A stretch of DNA of 34,012 bases from Candidatus Rifleibacteriota bacterium (GCA_028691595.1 JAQUZA010000003.1:1-34012); one strand, 5' to 3'; positions 1-8,104 are shown, counted from the first letter of the stretch. Made by a program: numbers and translations. The notes: generated by a model not told the origin, from the letters alone.

Positions 1-931
1 CTCTGATTTTGCATTTAACTGACACGGTGCCGGCTGATACCGGTATCATGGTCAGAGTATAGGCAATCGAGCCTTTGAGTGCATCGTTCACATTGCTGTC
101 GGTGTAGGTTGCTACGACTTTGCCGGCTGCTTCAGCCCAGACAATAATATCTCGCTGCTGGGATTCAAGAATATAGCCCGGCAGATTGCGCAGCGTTCCG
201 GTGATGTTAAGGGTCATGGGTTGAACCTTAATAACACCAAGATCTTTTGGCGAGGCACCAATAGAAATCGCTGTGCTGTTGCCGTCTGAACCTGCGGTAT
301 TGTATTCGGTATAGTTCGGGCAGGAAATGGTGTAGTGATGGTCGCCACCTTCAAGTCCTGTCCAGCCAATATCTCTGAAGTCTTCAGCCGTTTCAAACAG
401 CTTGGTGCGCCTCTGGTTGTAAGGCGTTGTCTGTGTAAGGGTGAAATTACGCAGAGGCCGGCCGGTTATGGCATCGATGGGGTAGCCCTTCAAGGTGCCT
501 TTTACGAGATCAGCGTTTTTCTGCATCTTTATGACCGGTGCCGAAACCGTTTCGCCGTTGGCAACATTGACTGCTGCGGCTGGTATATTAGTTGTATCGC
601 TGCCGGTTGCCTGGCTTGAAACAAGTGAATAACCATACTTTTCGACGAAAAGATTCCAGGTTCCCTTGGTAAGGTCAGTCATTACAAAAGAGCCATCGCC
701 GGCGGTGTAGACCGACCTGTTCTCATGCGCACCCGTTGCTGTGGTGCCGTCACCTCTGATGAGAACTTCGGCAATCGGCTGATTGTTAGTCGAGTTCAGC
801 ACATAACCCGTAATTGTTCCGCCCTGAATGCCAAGTGAGCCTTTTTCGCAGCCCGTAAAAATAATACTGGCCAGCGTCAGGACGAAAAGCAGTAGCCAGC
901 GTCCTTTTGCAGTGGTCTGATGTTTAACCAT
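1..931 (-). CDS. Surface lipoprotein with carboxypeptidase-regulatory-like domain, 3' end cut by window edge
   Basis: The frame is open without a stop from the ATG at 931 to base 1, so at least 310 codons are present and the C-terminus lies outside the window. The start is set by GGAGG a few bases upstream. The N-terminus has a basic end, a hydrophobic core and a lipobox ending IFTGC, so it should be exported and lipid-anchored. Just after the Cys comes EKGSLGIQGG and then a beta-sandwich of the CarboxypepD_reg type (GTITGYVLNS, later VEKYGYS). The two plus-strand lipoproteins starting at 1546 and 2832 share the GCE-G-LG signature, so the three are paralogues. It is divergent from the 1546 gene and has its own sigma-28-like promoter. 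Its function is unknown; ligand binding or a structural surface role is a guess. Confidence 0.85.
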   Translation of the reverse strand, partial: MVKHQTTAKGRWLLLFVLTLASIIFTGCEKGSLGIQGGTITGYVLNSTNNQPIAEVLIRGDGTTATGAHENRSVYTAGDGSFVMTDLTKGTWNLFVEKYGYSLVSSQATGSDTTNIPAAAVNVANGETVSAPVIKMQKNADLVKGTLKGYPIDAITGRPLRNFTLTQTTPYNQRRTKLFETAEDFRDIGWTGLEGGDHHYTISCPNYTEYNTAGSDGNSTAISIGASPKDLGVIKVQPMTLNITGTLRNLPGYILESQQRDIIVWAEAAGKVVATYTDSNVNDALKGSIAYTLTMIPVSAGTVSVKCKIR

Positions 932-970
932 GGTTGCCTCCATGAAAGTGTAGAAAATATCTCAGCATGT

Positions 971-997
971 CTATCGGCAATTGAACTGACAACTTGA
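971..997 (-). promoter_or_regulatory. Sigma-28 (FliA/SigD)-like promoter for the leftward lipoprotein
   Basis: Read on the minus strand the site is TCAAGTTG, 11 bases, GCCGATAG. The FliA consensus is TAAAGTTT-N11-GCCGATAA, so the match is 6/8 and 7/8 with exact spacing. Transcription would begin near 964, about 33 bases before the ATG at 931. Confidence 0.55.
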
Positions 998-1036
998 ATA
1001 GTTTTTTTTATTTTTTACCAGATATTTGAGTTCCCT

Positions 1037-1257
1037 GTCGTCCCGCGTAAAGGCTTGTCGATTTATTTTCCAATGATTTAAGGATTACTAAATAATGTTC
1101 TCCGGTTCGACGGCGCAGCTATCAGCCGGGAGTCGCTTACCGCCCTCCTGGCGCAATAATCCCGTTTTCTATCTGCACCTGGTAATGGTTTAAAACTGGT
1201 TTCTATTAAAATTAACGCCAAATTCCTTATTAAATCGACAGACCCGTAAGCGTGAAT
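1037..1257. repeat. TIR-bounded dispersed repeat, copy 1 (MITE-like)
   Basis: The ends are inverted repeats: TTGTCGATTTA at about 1055-1065 and TAAATCGACAGACCC at 1231-1245, with weaker extension outward. The interior shares about 55 nearly identical bases with copy 2 at 21636-21889 (the block from TTTAAGGATTA to CAGCCGGG). A second shared block contains TCTATCTGCACCTGGT and AAACTGGTTTCTATTAAA. The middle differs between copies. There is no open frame long enough for a transposase, so it would be a non-autonomous element. A structured RNA element is the alternative. Confidence 0.65.
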
Positions 1258-1473
1258 CTAGTTTTTGCCTGCTTAAGTGTTTGTTTGTGCAGCAGGAGCT
1301 GCAGCGCATGGTCTGGTTACTTAGAGGGTTAGAGATTGGTCGTGCCATTTCCCTGCGCCTGGTCTTGTAATGGTTATGCCAAAATCATCGGGGCGCTTTT
1401 CATGGTGCGATGATCAAAAGAGAGGGTCTGAGCTGATTTTTGTTTCCGGCAAATAAAACTTACAGATTCTGGT

Positions 1474-1500
1474 TAATTTTTTGTGCGGATGCGCCGATTA
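1474..1500 (+). promoter_or_regulatory. Sigma-28 (FliA/SigD)-like promoter for the rightward lipoprotein pair
   Basis: The site is TAATTTTT, 11 bases, GCCGATTA, which matches the FliA consensus TAAAGTTT-N11-GCCGATAA at 6/8 and 7/8. The predicted start near 1507 gives a leader of about 39 bases before the ATG at 1546. Confidence 0.55.
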
Positions 1501-1545
1501 GGTAGTGAAGCCGACTCTTTTAAGAATCTTGCTGGAGGCGTAATT

Positions 1546-2781
1546 ATGAATAGAGAAAGGCGGAACCCGGTAAATATCGGGATTCTGACGGCACTTTTTC
1601 TTGTGCTGCTGGGCAGCCTTGTTGGGTGCGAAAATGGGACCCTTGGATTGAAGGGTGGTAGCATTTCGGGAACAGTACTGGACAGCCGGACGCTGACTGG
1701 TATTGCTGCCGTCAATATCACAGCAGTTTCAGGGGACGATGAGGATAAAGCCTCGAAGTTTACCAGCTCAGATTCAAATGGCAACTACCATTTTTCGAGC
1801 ATGCGCGCTGACGAATGGACACTGACCTTTGACAAGGTTGGTTATACACCAATAGACAGCACTGCTTCGACGGCTGTTCAGGTTGTTGTGGTCAACAATG
1901 AAAACAGCCAGGTTCCACAGGTGCGGATGGTTCAGAACTTCATCAATCAGTATGTAACCATCAGGGGAACACTCAAGGATGCCACTAATGGCAGCGTCAT
2001 TACCTATGGCAACTGTCAGTTTCTGTTTGGTCAGGAATCCTTCAGTAACCGATTGCCCGGCGAGTTCACCACCGGGTTCAGAATTCCCGCATCAACATCA
2101 CCGCTGAATATCGTTATCACCGTAGCCGGTTATCTGACCGCGACTGTGCCTTTGACCGATGCAGTTACCGATCGTGATCTGGGAAGCATAAGCCTGCAGC
2201 CTGAAACCTACAAGGTCGTCGGTCGCTGGACCGATGTGCCAGGCTGGGTTTTTAAAGAAAAGGCTCCTGCAACGATTATTGCCCGCTCAGGCAGCAAAAT
2301 TGTGGCAATGGCCTCATCGACTCTTGATATGCAGCAGTTCGAACTCACCGGTATTCCGAAGGGTCTGTCAGTGACTATCGATGCTGAAATAAAGGGTTAT
2401 CGCATGAATTCGCCAATCTCGATCTACCCCAATGGCGACTTCCAGGGGACCATTTATCAGACTTTCTCGCTGAAGAATAATTTTTCTGCAATTATGCGTG
2501 AAGTCAGGGTTGTTTACAGCAACTCTGCTATTGGTACCAATGACCGTGTCGGTGCCTACTGTGAAGAAACCGGAACACGCTGGCCCGAGACAATTCTTAC
2601 CAATCCGACCGGAACTTCTCTGGGAACTCCAGAAATCGTCGACCTTGGGACGCAGTACATGCCAACCGGTTATACATTCACTTTTGTTGGCTATATTGTC
2701 GAGAATGCCGCATCCAAGGGAACCGTATCGAAATTCATTAACGATGATGGCGCTGAAGCCCAGATCGTATCAATACCGTGA
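1546..2781 (+). CDS. Surface lipoprotein with carboxypeptidase-regulatory-like domain
   Basis: 411 aa. The open frame extends up to 1483, but the ATG at 1546 follows GGAGG at proper spacing and starts a clean signal peptide (MNRERRNPVNIGI...). The lipobox is LVGC at about residues 23-26. After the Cys come ENGTLGLKGG and a CarboxypepD_reg-like beta-sandwich (SISGTVLDSRTLTGIAA, FDKVGYTP). The rest is beta-rich and unassigned. It is the first gene of a two-gene unit: its TGA overlaps a possible GTG of the next frame, but the next gene more likely starts at 2832. It is paralogous to its downstream neighbour and to the divergent gene at 931. It should lie on the outer surface or in the periplasm; the ligand is unknown. 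Confidence 0.85.
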   Translation: MNRERRNPVNIGILTALFLVLLGSLVGCENGTLGLKGGSISGTVLDSRTLTGIAAVNITAVSGDDEDKASKFTSSDSNGNYHFSSMRADEWTLTFDKVGYTPIDSTASTAVQVVVVNNENSQVPQVRMVQNFINQYVTIRGTLKDATNGSVITYGNCQFLFGQESFSNRLPGEFTTGFRIPASTSPLNIVITVAGYLTATVPLTDAVTDRDLGSISLQPETYKVVGRWTDVPGWVFKEKAPATIIARSGSKIVAMASSTLDMQQFELTGIPKGLSVTIDAEIKGYRMNSPISIYPNGDFQGTIYQTFSLKNNFSAIMREVRVVYSNSAIGTNDRVGAYCEETGTRWPETILTNPTGTSLGTPEIVDLGTQYMPTGYTFTFVGYIVENAASKGTVSKFINDDGAEAQIVSIP

Positions 2782-2831
2782 GGTCAAATATGCATAAACA
2801 GTCTTCTCATTCAGCCGGGAGGTTTAATATT

Positions 2832-4331
2832 ATGAATCTGAGATTCCTGGGCGGCTGGTTTCTGGCAATTGCCGGTATCAGCATTCTTCTGACAATGGGG
2901 TGCGAGAAGGGCGCTCTTGGGGTGAAACCGGCAACGGTTGTCGGCCAGATTGTCGACAAGGATAATCCTTCAATTCCTGTCGCCAACGCGGTAGTTCGCA
3001 TGATTTCAAAAGAAGCGGTCGGCTCTTCTGAACTCATTCAGGGCAACAACTTTGTATCTGCGGTAACAGGCGCAGACGGCAAATTTACCTTCGAAAGCGT
3101 TCAGGCTGACAACGTGGTATTTGAATATTCAGCCCCGGGCTATGCCAGCATGCTCTACCCGAAAAGTGGCAAAGGCGATGCTGAAGAGGGCGCTACTGCC
3201 GAAATAGAGTTCGTAAGCATTCGCAGCGGTGCCTTCGTTGATTTGCGCATGCTGCCTTTGCAGAAAATATCTAACCCTCTGCCTGCTGAAGTGAATGTAA
3301 AGCTGGATCTTGTTGACAGTGCAACCAAGCAGCCGATTGACAAGAACTACGACAATAGTGAAGCACTTAAATTCACTATCAGCTTCAATGGTATTGCCTT
3401 CACCAAGAGCGCTCAGATGTGGCGCGATGAGGGGGTTAAAATATCGGCCGCCAGTGCAGTTAAGACTGTTATTCGCAATGAACCGGTCGGCAGCGGCGCA
3501 CCTGTTTACGAAACCCGTGATGATGTCTCAATAGATGGCAGCGGTGACGTGTTTCAGCGCATCGAAATGACTCCGGTAACCTACCAGCTGTCACTGCGCT
3601 GTTTGAATGTTCCTGACTATATTGTCGGGTCACAGGCTGTGGTTAACCTGTTTGCCGAAATTCCGGCCTATGATTTCCGCCCGGCTCAGATTATCCAAAG
3701 TGCTGTTATGCAGGCTTATGGTGATCTGTATGTTCTCGAATTGCCCGGCATCGTTCTTCAGAGCGCCCTTGGCGTGCACCTGCGCATTCAGACCCGTGGT
3801 TACCTCGATGAAATCGTGCATATCACCAGCAGCAACCTTAAAGAGGGCTCTCAGGGGAATTACCGCCTCGACATCGACTTTTTGCACAGCAACAACACCA
3901 TCGTCGGTGGGCAGCCCACCCCGGTTACCTATGACCCGGCTGACCCGACAAAGAGCGTAGTTGGTCTCTATGACAACATTAAACGCCGTGATGTCGCAAT
4001 CTATGTTACCAATCTCAATCCTAATGATATTGTTTCGATGGCTATCAGTCTGCCGCATACTGGTGTGAATTACGATCTGCCGTATCCGCTCAACCCAACT
4101 TCCGCCGGGCAGTCAACCGGTGGTGAACCGGTTGTGGTTACCTTCAGAGACGTGGCAGTGGGCTTCTATATGTCATACTCGCTTGCGGTGACAAGAGGAA
4201 CCGAGTCTTTCAGCGTTGCCAAGACAAATCTGATGATCAACCCGGAAAACGAACCAACACCCAGCACCCTGGTGTTTGCAGTCAACTGGAAGGTTGAATA
4301 CGACAAGATACTTGCTAAACCAGCTGAATAA
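2832..4331 (+). CDS. Surface lipoprotein, third member of the GCE-G-LG family
   Basis: 499 aa. The frame is open from a GTG at 2778 that overlaps the previous stop, and there is an ATG at 2790. The ATG at 2832 is preferred because GGGAGG lies nine bases upstream and it gives a compact signal peptide (MNLRFLGGWFLAIAG) with lipobox LTMGC. After the Cys comes EKGALGVKPATVVGQIVDK, which matches the start of its paralogues, then a CarboxypepD_reg-like fold (TGADGKFTFESV, FEYSAPGYAS). The rest is beta-rich without a family I recognise. It is co-transcribed with the 1546 gene and ends at a strong hairpin terminator. Function unknown. Confidence 0.85.
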   Translation: MNLRFLGGWFLAIAGISILLTMGCEKGALGVKPATVVGQIVDKDNPSIPVANAVVRMISKEAVGSSELIQGNNFVSAVTGADGKFTFESVQADNVVFEYSAPGYASMLYPKSGKGDAEEGATAEIEFVSIRSGAFVDLRMLPLQKISNPLPAEVNVKLDLVDSATKQPIDKNYDNSEALKFTISFNGIAFTKSAQMWRDEGVKISAASAVKTVIRNEPVGSGAPVYETRDDVSIDGSGDVFQRIEMTPVTYQLSLRCLNVPDYIVGSQAVVNLFAEIPAYDFRPAQIIQSAVMQAYGDLYVLELPGIVLQSALGVHLRIQTRGYLDEIVHITSSNLKEGSQGNYRLDIDFLHSNNTIVGGQPTPVTYDPADPTKSVVGLYDNIKRRDVAIYVTNLNPNDIVSMAISLPHTGVNYDLPYPLNPTSAGQSTGGEPVVVTFRDVAVGFYMSYSLAVTRGTESFSVAKTNLMINPENEPTPSTLVFAVNWKVEYDKILAKPAE

Positions 4332-4344
4332 AGTATTGTAGCAA

Positions 4345-4376
4345 AAAAGGGCCGGCGATAACTCGCCGGCCCTTTT
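4345..4376. terminator. Bidirectional intrinsic terminator between lipoprotein gene and deoB
   Basis: This is a perfect stem, AAAAGGGCCGGCGA / TCGCCGGCCCTTTT, with a TAAC loop. The A and T flanks give a U-tract in both directions. It lies between the convergent stops at 4331 and 4401. Confidence 0.9.
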
Positions 4377-4400
4377 CATTTTAGCTTAATCAAGCAAACT

Positions 4401-5546
4401 TCAGATTACTGATTTGCCGTTATGATATGGTACTTTAAGATGTGCGGCGATGGTGGCGGCTACATCCCAGAAGCCCTGACGAATGCCGAGGTCGAGACCA
4501 GATCTGCCATGCTGATAAACAAGCAGGGGAACTGCCTCGCGGGTGTGATCTGAGCCTTTGTAGGTCGGATCACAGCCATGGTCGGCGGTGATCAGCAGCA
4601 GGTCGTCATTTTTCATCAGTTTGACAAAATCGCCGAGCCAGACATCGAAGTCTTCAAGAGCTTTTTTATAACCGGCGACATCGCGGCGATGACCATATTT
4701 CATATCAGTATCGACAAGGTTGGTAAAAATAAGGCCATTCTCTATTTTGCTCAGAGATTCAACGGTGCGCTGCATGCCATCATCGTTGCTTTTGGTCGTA
4801 ACATGCGGTTCAACACCCTGGCCGGCAAAGATGTCATAGATCTTGCCAATGCCGTAGGTTGCAATGCCCTTGGCCTTGAGAACGTCGAGAAGGGTTTCGG
4901 TGGGCGTAAGGCTGAAGTCATGTCGGTTTGAAGTTCTGGTATAACTGCCCGAACTGCCGGTGAACGGGCGGGCGATTACACGGGCTGCTCCAAGTTCTGG
5001 TGGTTGCAGCATGTCTCTGGCAATCTGGCAGATGCGATAAAGTTCTTCAAGCGGAATGACGCTTTCGTGAGCCGCAATCTGAAAAACTGAGTCGGCCGAA
5101 GTGTAAACGATCGGTTTGCCGGTTTTAACGTGCTCATCACCGAGCTTTTCTATTATTTCGGTGCCTGAAGCCGGGTAATTGCCCAGTGTCTGGCGACCGA
5201 TCGCCTTTTCGAACTGCTCGATAAAGTCTTTCGGAAAGCCTTCTGGAAAAACAGGAAAGGCGAATTCAAGCCTGGCTCCCATCATTTCCCAGTGACCGGT
5301 GGTCGTGTCTTTGCCTGGCGAAAGTTCATACATTTTGCCGTAAGAACCAGTTGGGGTTTTTTCGGGTGGGACTCCGGTTATTTCGGCAATATTGCCAAGA
5401 CCCATCTTCTGCATGTTGGGTACGTTCAGCCCACCTGCAACCTTGGCAAGGTTCGGTATGGTGGCGGCCCCGACATCACCATATTCTTTCTGATCAGGCA
5501 TTGGCCCGATTCCGGCGCTGTCTAATACTATACAAATTGCTCGCAT
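4401..5546 (-). CDS. deoB: Phosphopentomutase
   Basis: 381 aa, near the usual family length. It interconverts (deoxy)ribose 1-phosphate and 5-phosphate, the entry step for nucleoside sugars. Alkaline-phosphatase-superfamily metal sites are visible: IVLDSAG (Asp9), the catalytic-Thr stretch KDTTTGHWEMMG at about 79-90, DTDMKYGHRRD, and ITADHGCDP followed by HTREAVPLL. The ATG at 5546 has AAGGA upstream. It is the last gene of the BMC cluster but lies 167 bases after rpiB and has its own extended -10 promoter, so it may be expressed separately. Placed next to rpiB and a BMC aldehyde-oxidation module, it points to pentose or deoxypentose phosphate as the substrate. I see no encapsulation peptide, so it is probably cytosolic. 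Confidence 0.95.
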   Translation of the reverse strand: MRAICIVLDSAGIGPMPDQKEYGDVGAATIPNLAKVAGGLNVPNMQKMGLGNIAEITGVPPEKTPTGSYGKMYELSPGKDTTTGHWEMMGARLEFAFPVFPEGFPKDFIEQFEKAIGRQTLGNYPASGTEIIEKLGDEHVKTGKPIVYTSADSVFQIAAHESVIPLEELYRICQIARDMLQPPELGAARVIARPFTGSSGSYTRTSNRHDFSLTPTETLLDVLKAKGIATYGIGKIYDIFAGQGVEPHVTTKSNDDGMQRTVESLSKIENGLIFTNLVDTDMKYGHRRDVAGYKKALEDFDVWLGDFVKLMKNDDLLLITADHGCDPTYKGSDHTREAVPLLVYQHGRSGLDLGIRQGFWDVAATIAAHLKVPYHNGKSVI

Positions 5547-5621
5547 TATTTTTAATTCCTTATGAGTTAATTTTCTGCAGCAGAAGGCTGCGGGCTTTAA
5601 GAAGCCATTTTAATCTCATAC

Positions 5622-5630
5622 ATTATAACA
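5622..5630 (-). promoter_or_regulatory. Extended -10 promoter for deoB
   Basis: The minus strand reads TGTTATAAT, an extended -10 (TGnTATAAT) in the rpiB-deoB gap. No good -35 is present, as is common with extended -10 sites. A small hairpin, GGCTT-CTTA-AAGCC, lies in the predicted leader. Confidence 0.5.
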
Positions 5631-5713
5631 CAATACGATCTCGATTACGACAACCGCCCCGCTTCGCAGTGGCCGGGCAGGGCTGAGAACGATGAGGATT
5701 GGGGTTATGCCGA

Positions 5714-6169
5714 TCAGGCTTTGGTTCTGAGATCTTCGAGCCGCATGATTTTTTCGACGCGGGCGGCGTGTCGACCCGGTGCTGGTTCTGTGTTGAGCCA
5801 GAGATCGACGATCTGTTTCATCAGACCGGTGCCGATTACCATGCTGCCAAGGGTTAAAACGTTGGCATGATTGTGTTCTCTGCTGTTACGCGCGGTATAA
5901 AGATCGTTGCAGCAGGCGGCTCTGACTCCGGGCACCTTGTTGGCAGCCATGCATGAGCCAATTCCGGCACCATCGACGATGATTCCGAGGGTGTGGGGGT
6001 TCTGTGACACAGACCAGGCGACGAGAAAAGCGATGTCGGGGTAATCGACAGCGTTATCAGAGTAAGTGCCCACATCTTCGACCACAAAATTTTTGCTCTG
6101 CAGGTGTTTTTTAAGTTCTTCTTTGAGCGGAAAACCGCCATGATCAGCGCCGATTACTATTTTTGGCAT
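5714..6169 (-). CDS. rpiB: RpiB-family sugar-phosphate isomerase, BMC-associated
   Basis: 151 aa, the normal RpiB/LacAB length. Family features are GADHGGFPLK at the N-terminus, AANKVPGVRAA (75-85), and YTARNSREHNHANVLTLG (91-108) with the conserved His99. It should interconvert ribose 5-phosphate and ribulose 5-phosphate, or a related sugar phosphate. The loop that normally carries the catalytic Cys (CGTGIG in E. coli) reads DGAGIG, with Asp at position 66 and a Cys at 73, so substrate or mechanism may differ. Its ATG overlaps the TGA of the BMC-T gene (TGATG), indicating coupled translation and membership of the BMC operon. DeoB follows. Confidence 0.93.
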   Translation of the reverse strand: MPKIVIGADHGGFPLKEELKKHLQSKNFVVEDVGTYSDNAVDYPDIAFLVAWSVSQNPHTLGIIVDGAGIGSCMAANKVPGVRAACCNDLYTARNSREHNHANVLTLGSMVIGTGLMKQIVDLWLNTEPAPGRHAARVEKIMRLEDLRTKA

Positions 6170-6726
6170 CAGATGAACTCCTGGAACAATTCTGGCCTTG
6201 GCCTTGGTATTACGACATAATTCACTACCAGACCCTTTTCTTCGAGCGAACTGAGGCCGGCAGCAACTGCGGCCTCAACCGCTGCCACATCGCCGGTCAT
6301 TGTATAGAAGGCTTTGCCACCGATGGCCATGGCAATTCTGAGCTCACAAAGGGTAACATCGGCAGCTTTAACAGAGGCATCGGCGGCCAGAATCGTCGAA
6401 ACGATGTCGAAGGTTTCGACTACGCCAAGGGCATCGGTTTTATCAACCATATTGGTCGCAGTCATGGCGGGGTAGATTTGTTCGTGCAGGTTCGGAATAA
6501 CCAGATCGTTAACCAGATAACCCTGCCCGACCTGAATACCGGCGGCAACACTCGCTTCAACCGCAGCTACATCGCCCCACACCAGGCAGATAAATTTGCC
6601 CGGGCAAACGGTTCTGGAGAGTAAAAGTTCTACTGATGCGGTTTTAAGCATGGTGTCGGTCACGAGGTATCCGACAGAAATGCTTGAAAGCTCGATCAAT
6701 CCTATGGCATTCCGGCTTATGTTCAT
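6169..6726 (-). CDS. pduT: PduT-type BMC-T shell protein with Fe-S pore cysteine
   Basis: 185 aa with two fused BMC domains (about 5-90 and 97-182), which form a pseudohexameric trimer in the microcompartment shell. It follows Salmonella PduT closely in layout: AIGLIELSSI, then RTVCPGKF, VDKTDALGVVETF, AFYTMTGDVAAVEAAV and a VIPRPRPE end. Cys41 in CPGKF corresponds to the PduT Cys that, in the trimer, holds a [4Fe-4S] cluster at the pore. It should therefore conduct electrons rather than metabolites. It lies 10 bases after pduS, its known redox partner. The start has AAGGGA upstream. Confidence 0.93.
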   Translation of the reverse strand: MNISRNAIGLIELSSISVGYLVTDTMLKTASVELLLSRTVCPGKFICLVWGDVAAVEASVAAGIQVGQGYLVNDLVIPNLHEQIYPAMTATNMVDKTDALGVVETFDIVSTILAADASVKAADVTLCELRIAMAIGGKAFYTMTGDVAAVEAAVAAGLSSLEEKGLVVNYVVIPRPRPELFQEFI

Positions 6727-6736
6727 GGCTGTTCCC

Positions 6737-8050
6737 TTAATCTCCGGCGATTACAATGGCGCGGTCACTGACTGAAACAATTTTACCGCTGATGGATGCG
6801 TGCAGTTGTGCCCCAAGTTTGCCTTCCGGCACGGTTCCTATTTGTTGCCCGGCGCTGACGGTATCGCCGGTTTTGACCAGCGGGGTAACCGGCACGCCGA
6901 TATGCATTTTCAGTGGCAGCGTTACCTTCTTAAAACGTCTGCTGATATTGGTCAATGGTGCTTTATGGTTATAGTCAAGCAGCGCCAGTTTTTTGAGCAG
7001 TCTTTCGATGGTTACCCGGCGGGCCTGGCGCATCGGGTGAATTTGGGGTTCGCCTTTGAATGCAGCCAGTTTGACACCCTTGCCCAGGTGAAATTTCTTT
7101 GAAATCATACACATTTCGCGTGGCGGCAGGTCTTCTGGGCACGAAAAGAGTGAGCACAGGCCACATTCACTGCAGAAAACGGAATCAATGGCATAGTCAC
7201 TTTCGGCGTAGGGTGCCAGCTGGGCGGTGCGCATTGCTTTGTGTGGTCTGATCGGGTAGCCAAGCAGTGCTCGAGGGCAAAGCTCTGAGCAATCAGTGCA
7301 CTGGTCGCAGGCTGAGCGTGCGATGCGCGAATTCTTGCGGTCACCTGCGGTCATCTTGCGGATCAACACGTGATCTTCAGGCATGGCAATCAGGCCGCCA
7401 CAGGTTTTGCTGACAATATCAACGGCCGGGTCGGTGACCAGTTTCCCCATCATTGGGCCGCCATCAATTATTCGCAGGCCATCGATACTGTTAAGGCCGG
7501 CAAGAGCCAGAGCTTCGAGAACAGTGATGCCGATAGGGACTTCAACGGTGCAGGGGTGGGGGACCTTGCCGGTAATGGTAAGAAATTTGCTGATTACCGG
7601 GCGGTTTCGCCCGATATTGAGGAGGGTTTCGACATTCATGACCACGCAACCGATGTTCAGCGGAATCCCGCCGAAGGGGATCAGCCTGCCGGTTGCTTCA
7701 TATACAAGCTCGTATTCGTCGCCGGCGGGGTAAAAATCACCAAGTCGCAGTACCTGGATGCGTTCATCAGGTATGGTTTCTTCAAGGTAGCATATCAGTT
7801 CGTTATATTTCTTTTTGATGCCGATGTAACCTGTTTTGGCACCGGTAATATTTATGGCAGCAATCAGGCCTTTAAAAAAATCTGAGGTATGGTGCCTGAG
7901 AATCTCTTTGTCTTTGTGAAGCAGTGGTTCACACTCAGCGGCATTGACGATCAGTGCGTCAACATTGCGGGCTGCGAGCTTGACCTGAGTTGGAAAGCCG
8001 GCACCACCGCAACCTACCAGCCCAAGATGGGCGAAATTCTGTTCTGCCAT
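6737..8050 (-). CDS. pduS: PduS-type Fe-S flavoprotein (RnfC-like NADH/electron-transfer subunit)
   Basis: 437 aa from the ATG at 8050, chosen because GAGG precedes it; the open frame reaches 8086. The N-terminus has the RnfC/PduS nucleotide and flavin motif LVGCGGAGFPT, then NAAECEPLL and a central SLBB-like region (VEVPIGITVLEAL). Two [4Fe-4S] sites follow: CDQCTDCSELC (Cys248, 251, 254, 258) and CSECGLCSLFSC (293, 296, 299, 304). The C-terminus has a lipoyl-like segment (LVKTGDTVSAGQQIG). In the Pdu system PduS reactivates cobalamin and pairs with PduT. Here there is no B12 enzyme in the locus, so cofactor re-oxidation across the shell is the more likely job. It sits between the aldehyde dehydrogenase and BMC-T. 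Confidence 0.93.
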   Translation of the reverse strand: MAEQNFAHLGLVGCGGAGFPTQVKLAARNVDALIVNAAECEPLLHKDKEILRHHTSDFFKGLIAAINITGAKTGYIGIKKKYNELICYLEETIPDERIQVLRLGDFYPAGDEYELVYEATGRLIPFGGIPLNIGCVVMNVETLLNIGRNRPVISKFLTITGKVPHPCTVEVPIGITVLEALALAGLNSIDGLRIIDGGPMMGKLVTDPAVDIVSKTCGGLIAMPEDHVLIRKMTAGDRKNSRIARSACDQCTDCSELCPRALLGYPIRPHKAMRTAQLAPYAESDYAIDSVFCSECGLCSLFSCPEDLPPREMCMISKKFHLGKGVKLAAFKGEPQIHPMRQARRVTIERLLKKLALLDYNHKAPLTNISRRFKKVTLPLKMHIGVPVTPLVKTGDTVSAGQQIGTVPEGKLGAQLHASISGKIVSVSDRAIVIAGD

Positions 8051-8083
8051 ATTTGCCTCGATTATCAGAGCCGGTGTCAGCAA

Positions 8084-8104
8084 CACCCGGGCACGCCCGG
8101 GGTG
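8084..8104 (-). other. Intercistronic GC-rich hairpin between aldehyde dehydrogenase and pduS
   Basis: CACCCGGGC pairs with GCCCGGGGTG around a tiny loop, with a one-base bulge, in the gap between the aldehyde dehydrogenase stop (8131) and the pduS start (8050). No U-tract follows, so it is not an intrinsic terminator. It could stabilise or process the operon mRNA and set shell-to-enzyme ratios. Confidence 0.45.

Larger units (their letters stand above)
932..1545. other. Divergent intergenic region (614 bases)
   Basis: No coding frame here has gene-like features. The gap holds a sigma-28-like promoter on each strand close to the flanking genes, a TIR-bounded repeat at about 1037-1257, and small inverted repeats such as the stem at 1384-1390/1408-1414. 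I see nothing recognisable in 1260-1470 beyond these. Confidence 0.7.

Noticed and set aside
335..619. Plus-strand open frame inside the left-edge lipoprotein.
   Set aside because: It is antisense to a complete lipoprotein reading frame with SD and lipobox, and its translation has no family features.
1384..1414. Hairpin ATCATCG/CGATGAT in the first intergenic gap, followed by TTTT on the minus strand.
   Set aside because: No minus-strand gene ends upstream of it, so a terminator role makes no sense. The stem is short.
7370..7885. 171-codon plus-strand frame opposite pduS.
   Set aside because: It is a shadow of the pduS coding sequence; it has no SD, and pduS has full Fe-S motifs.
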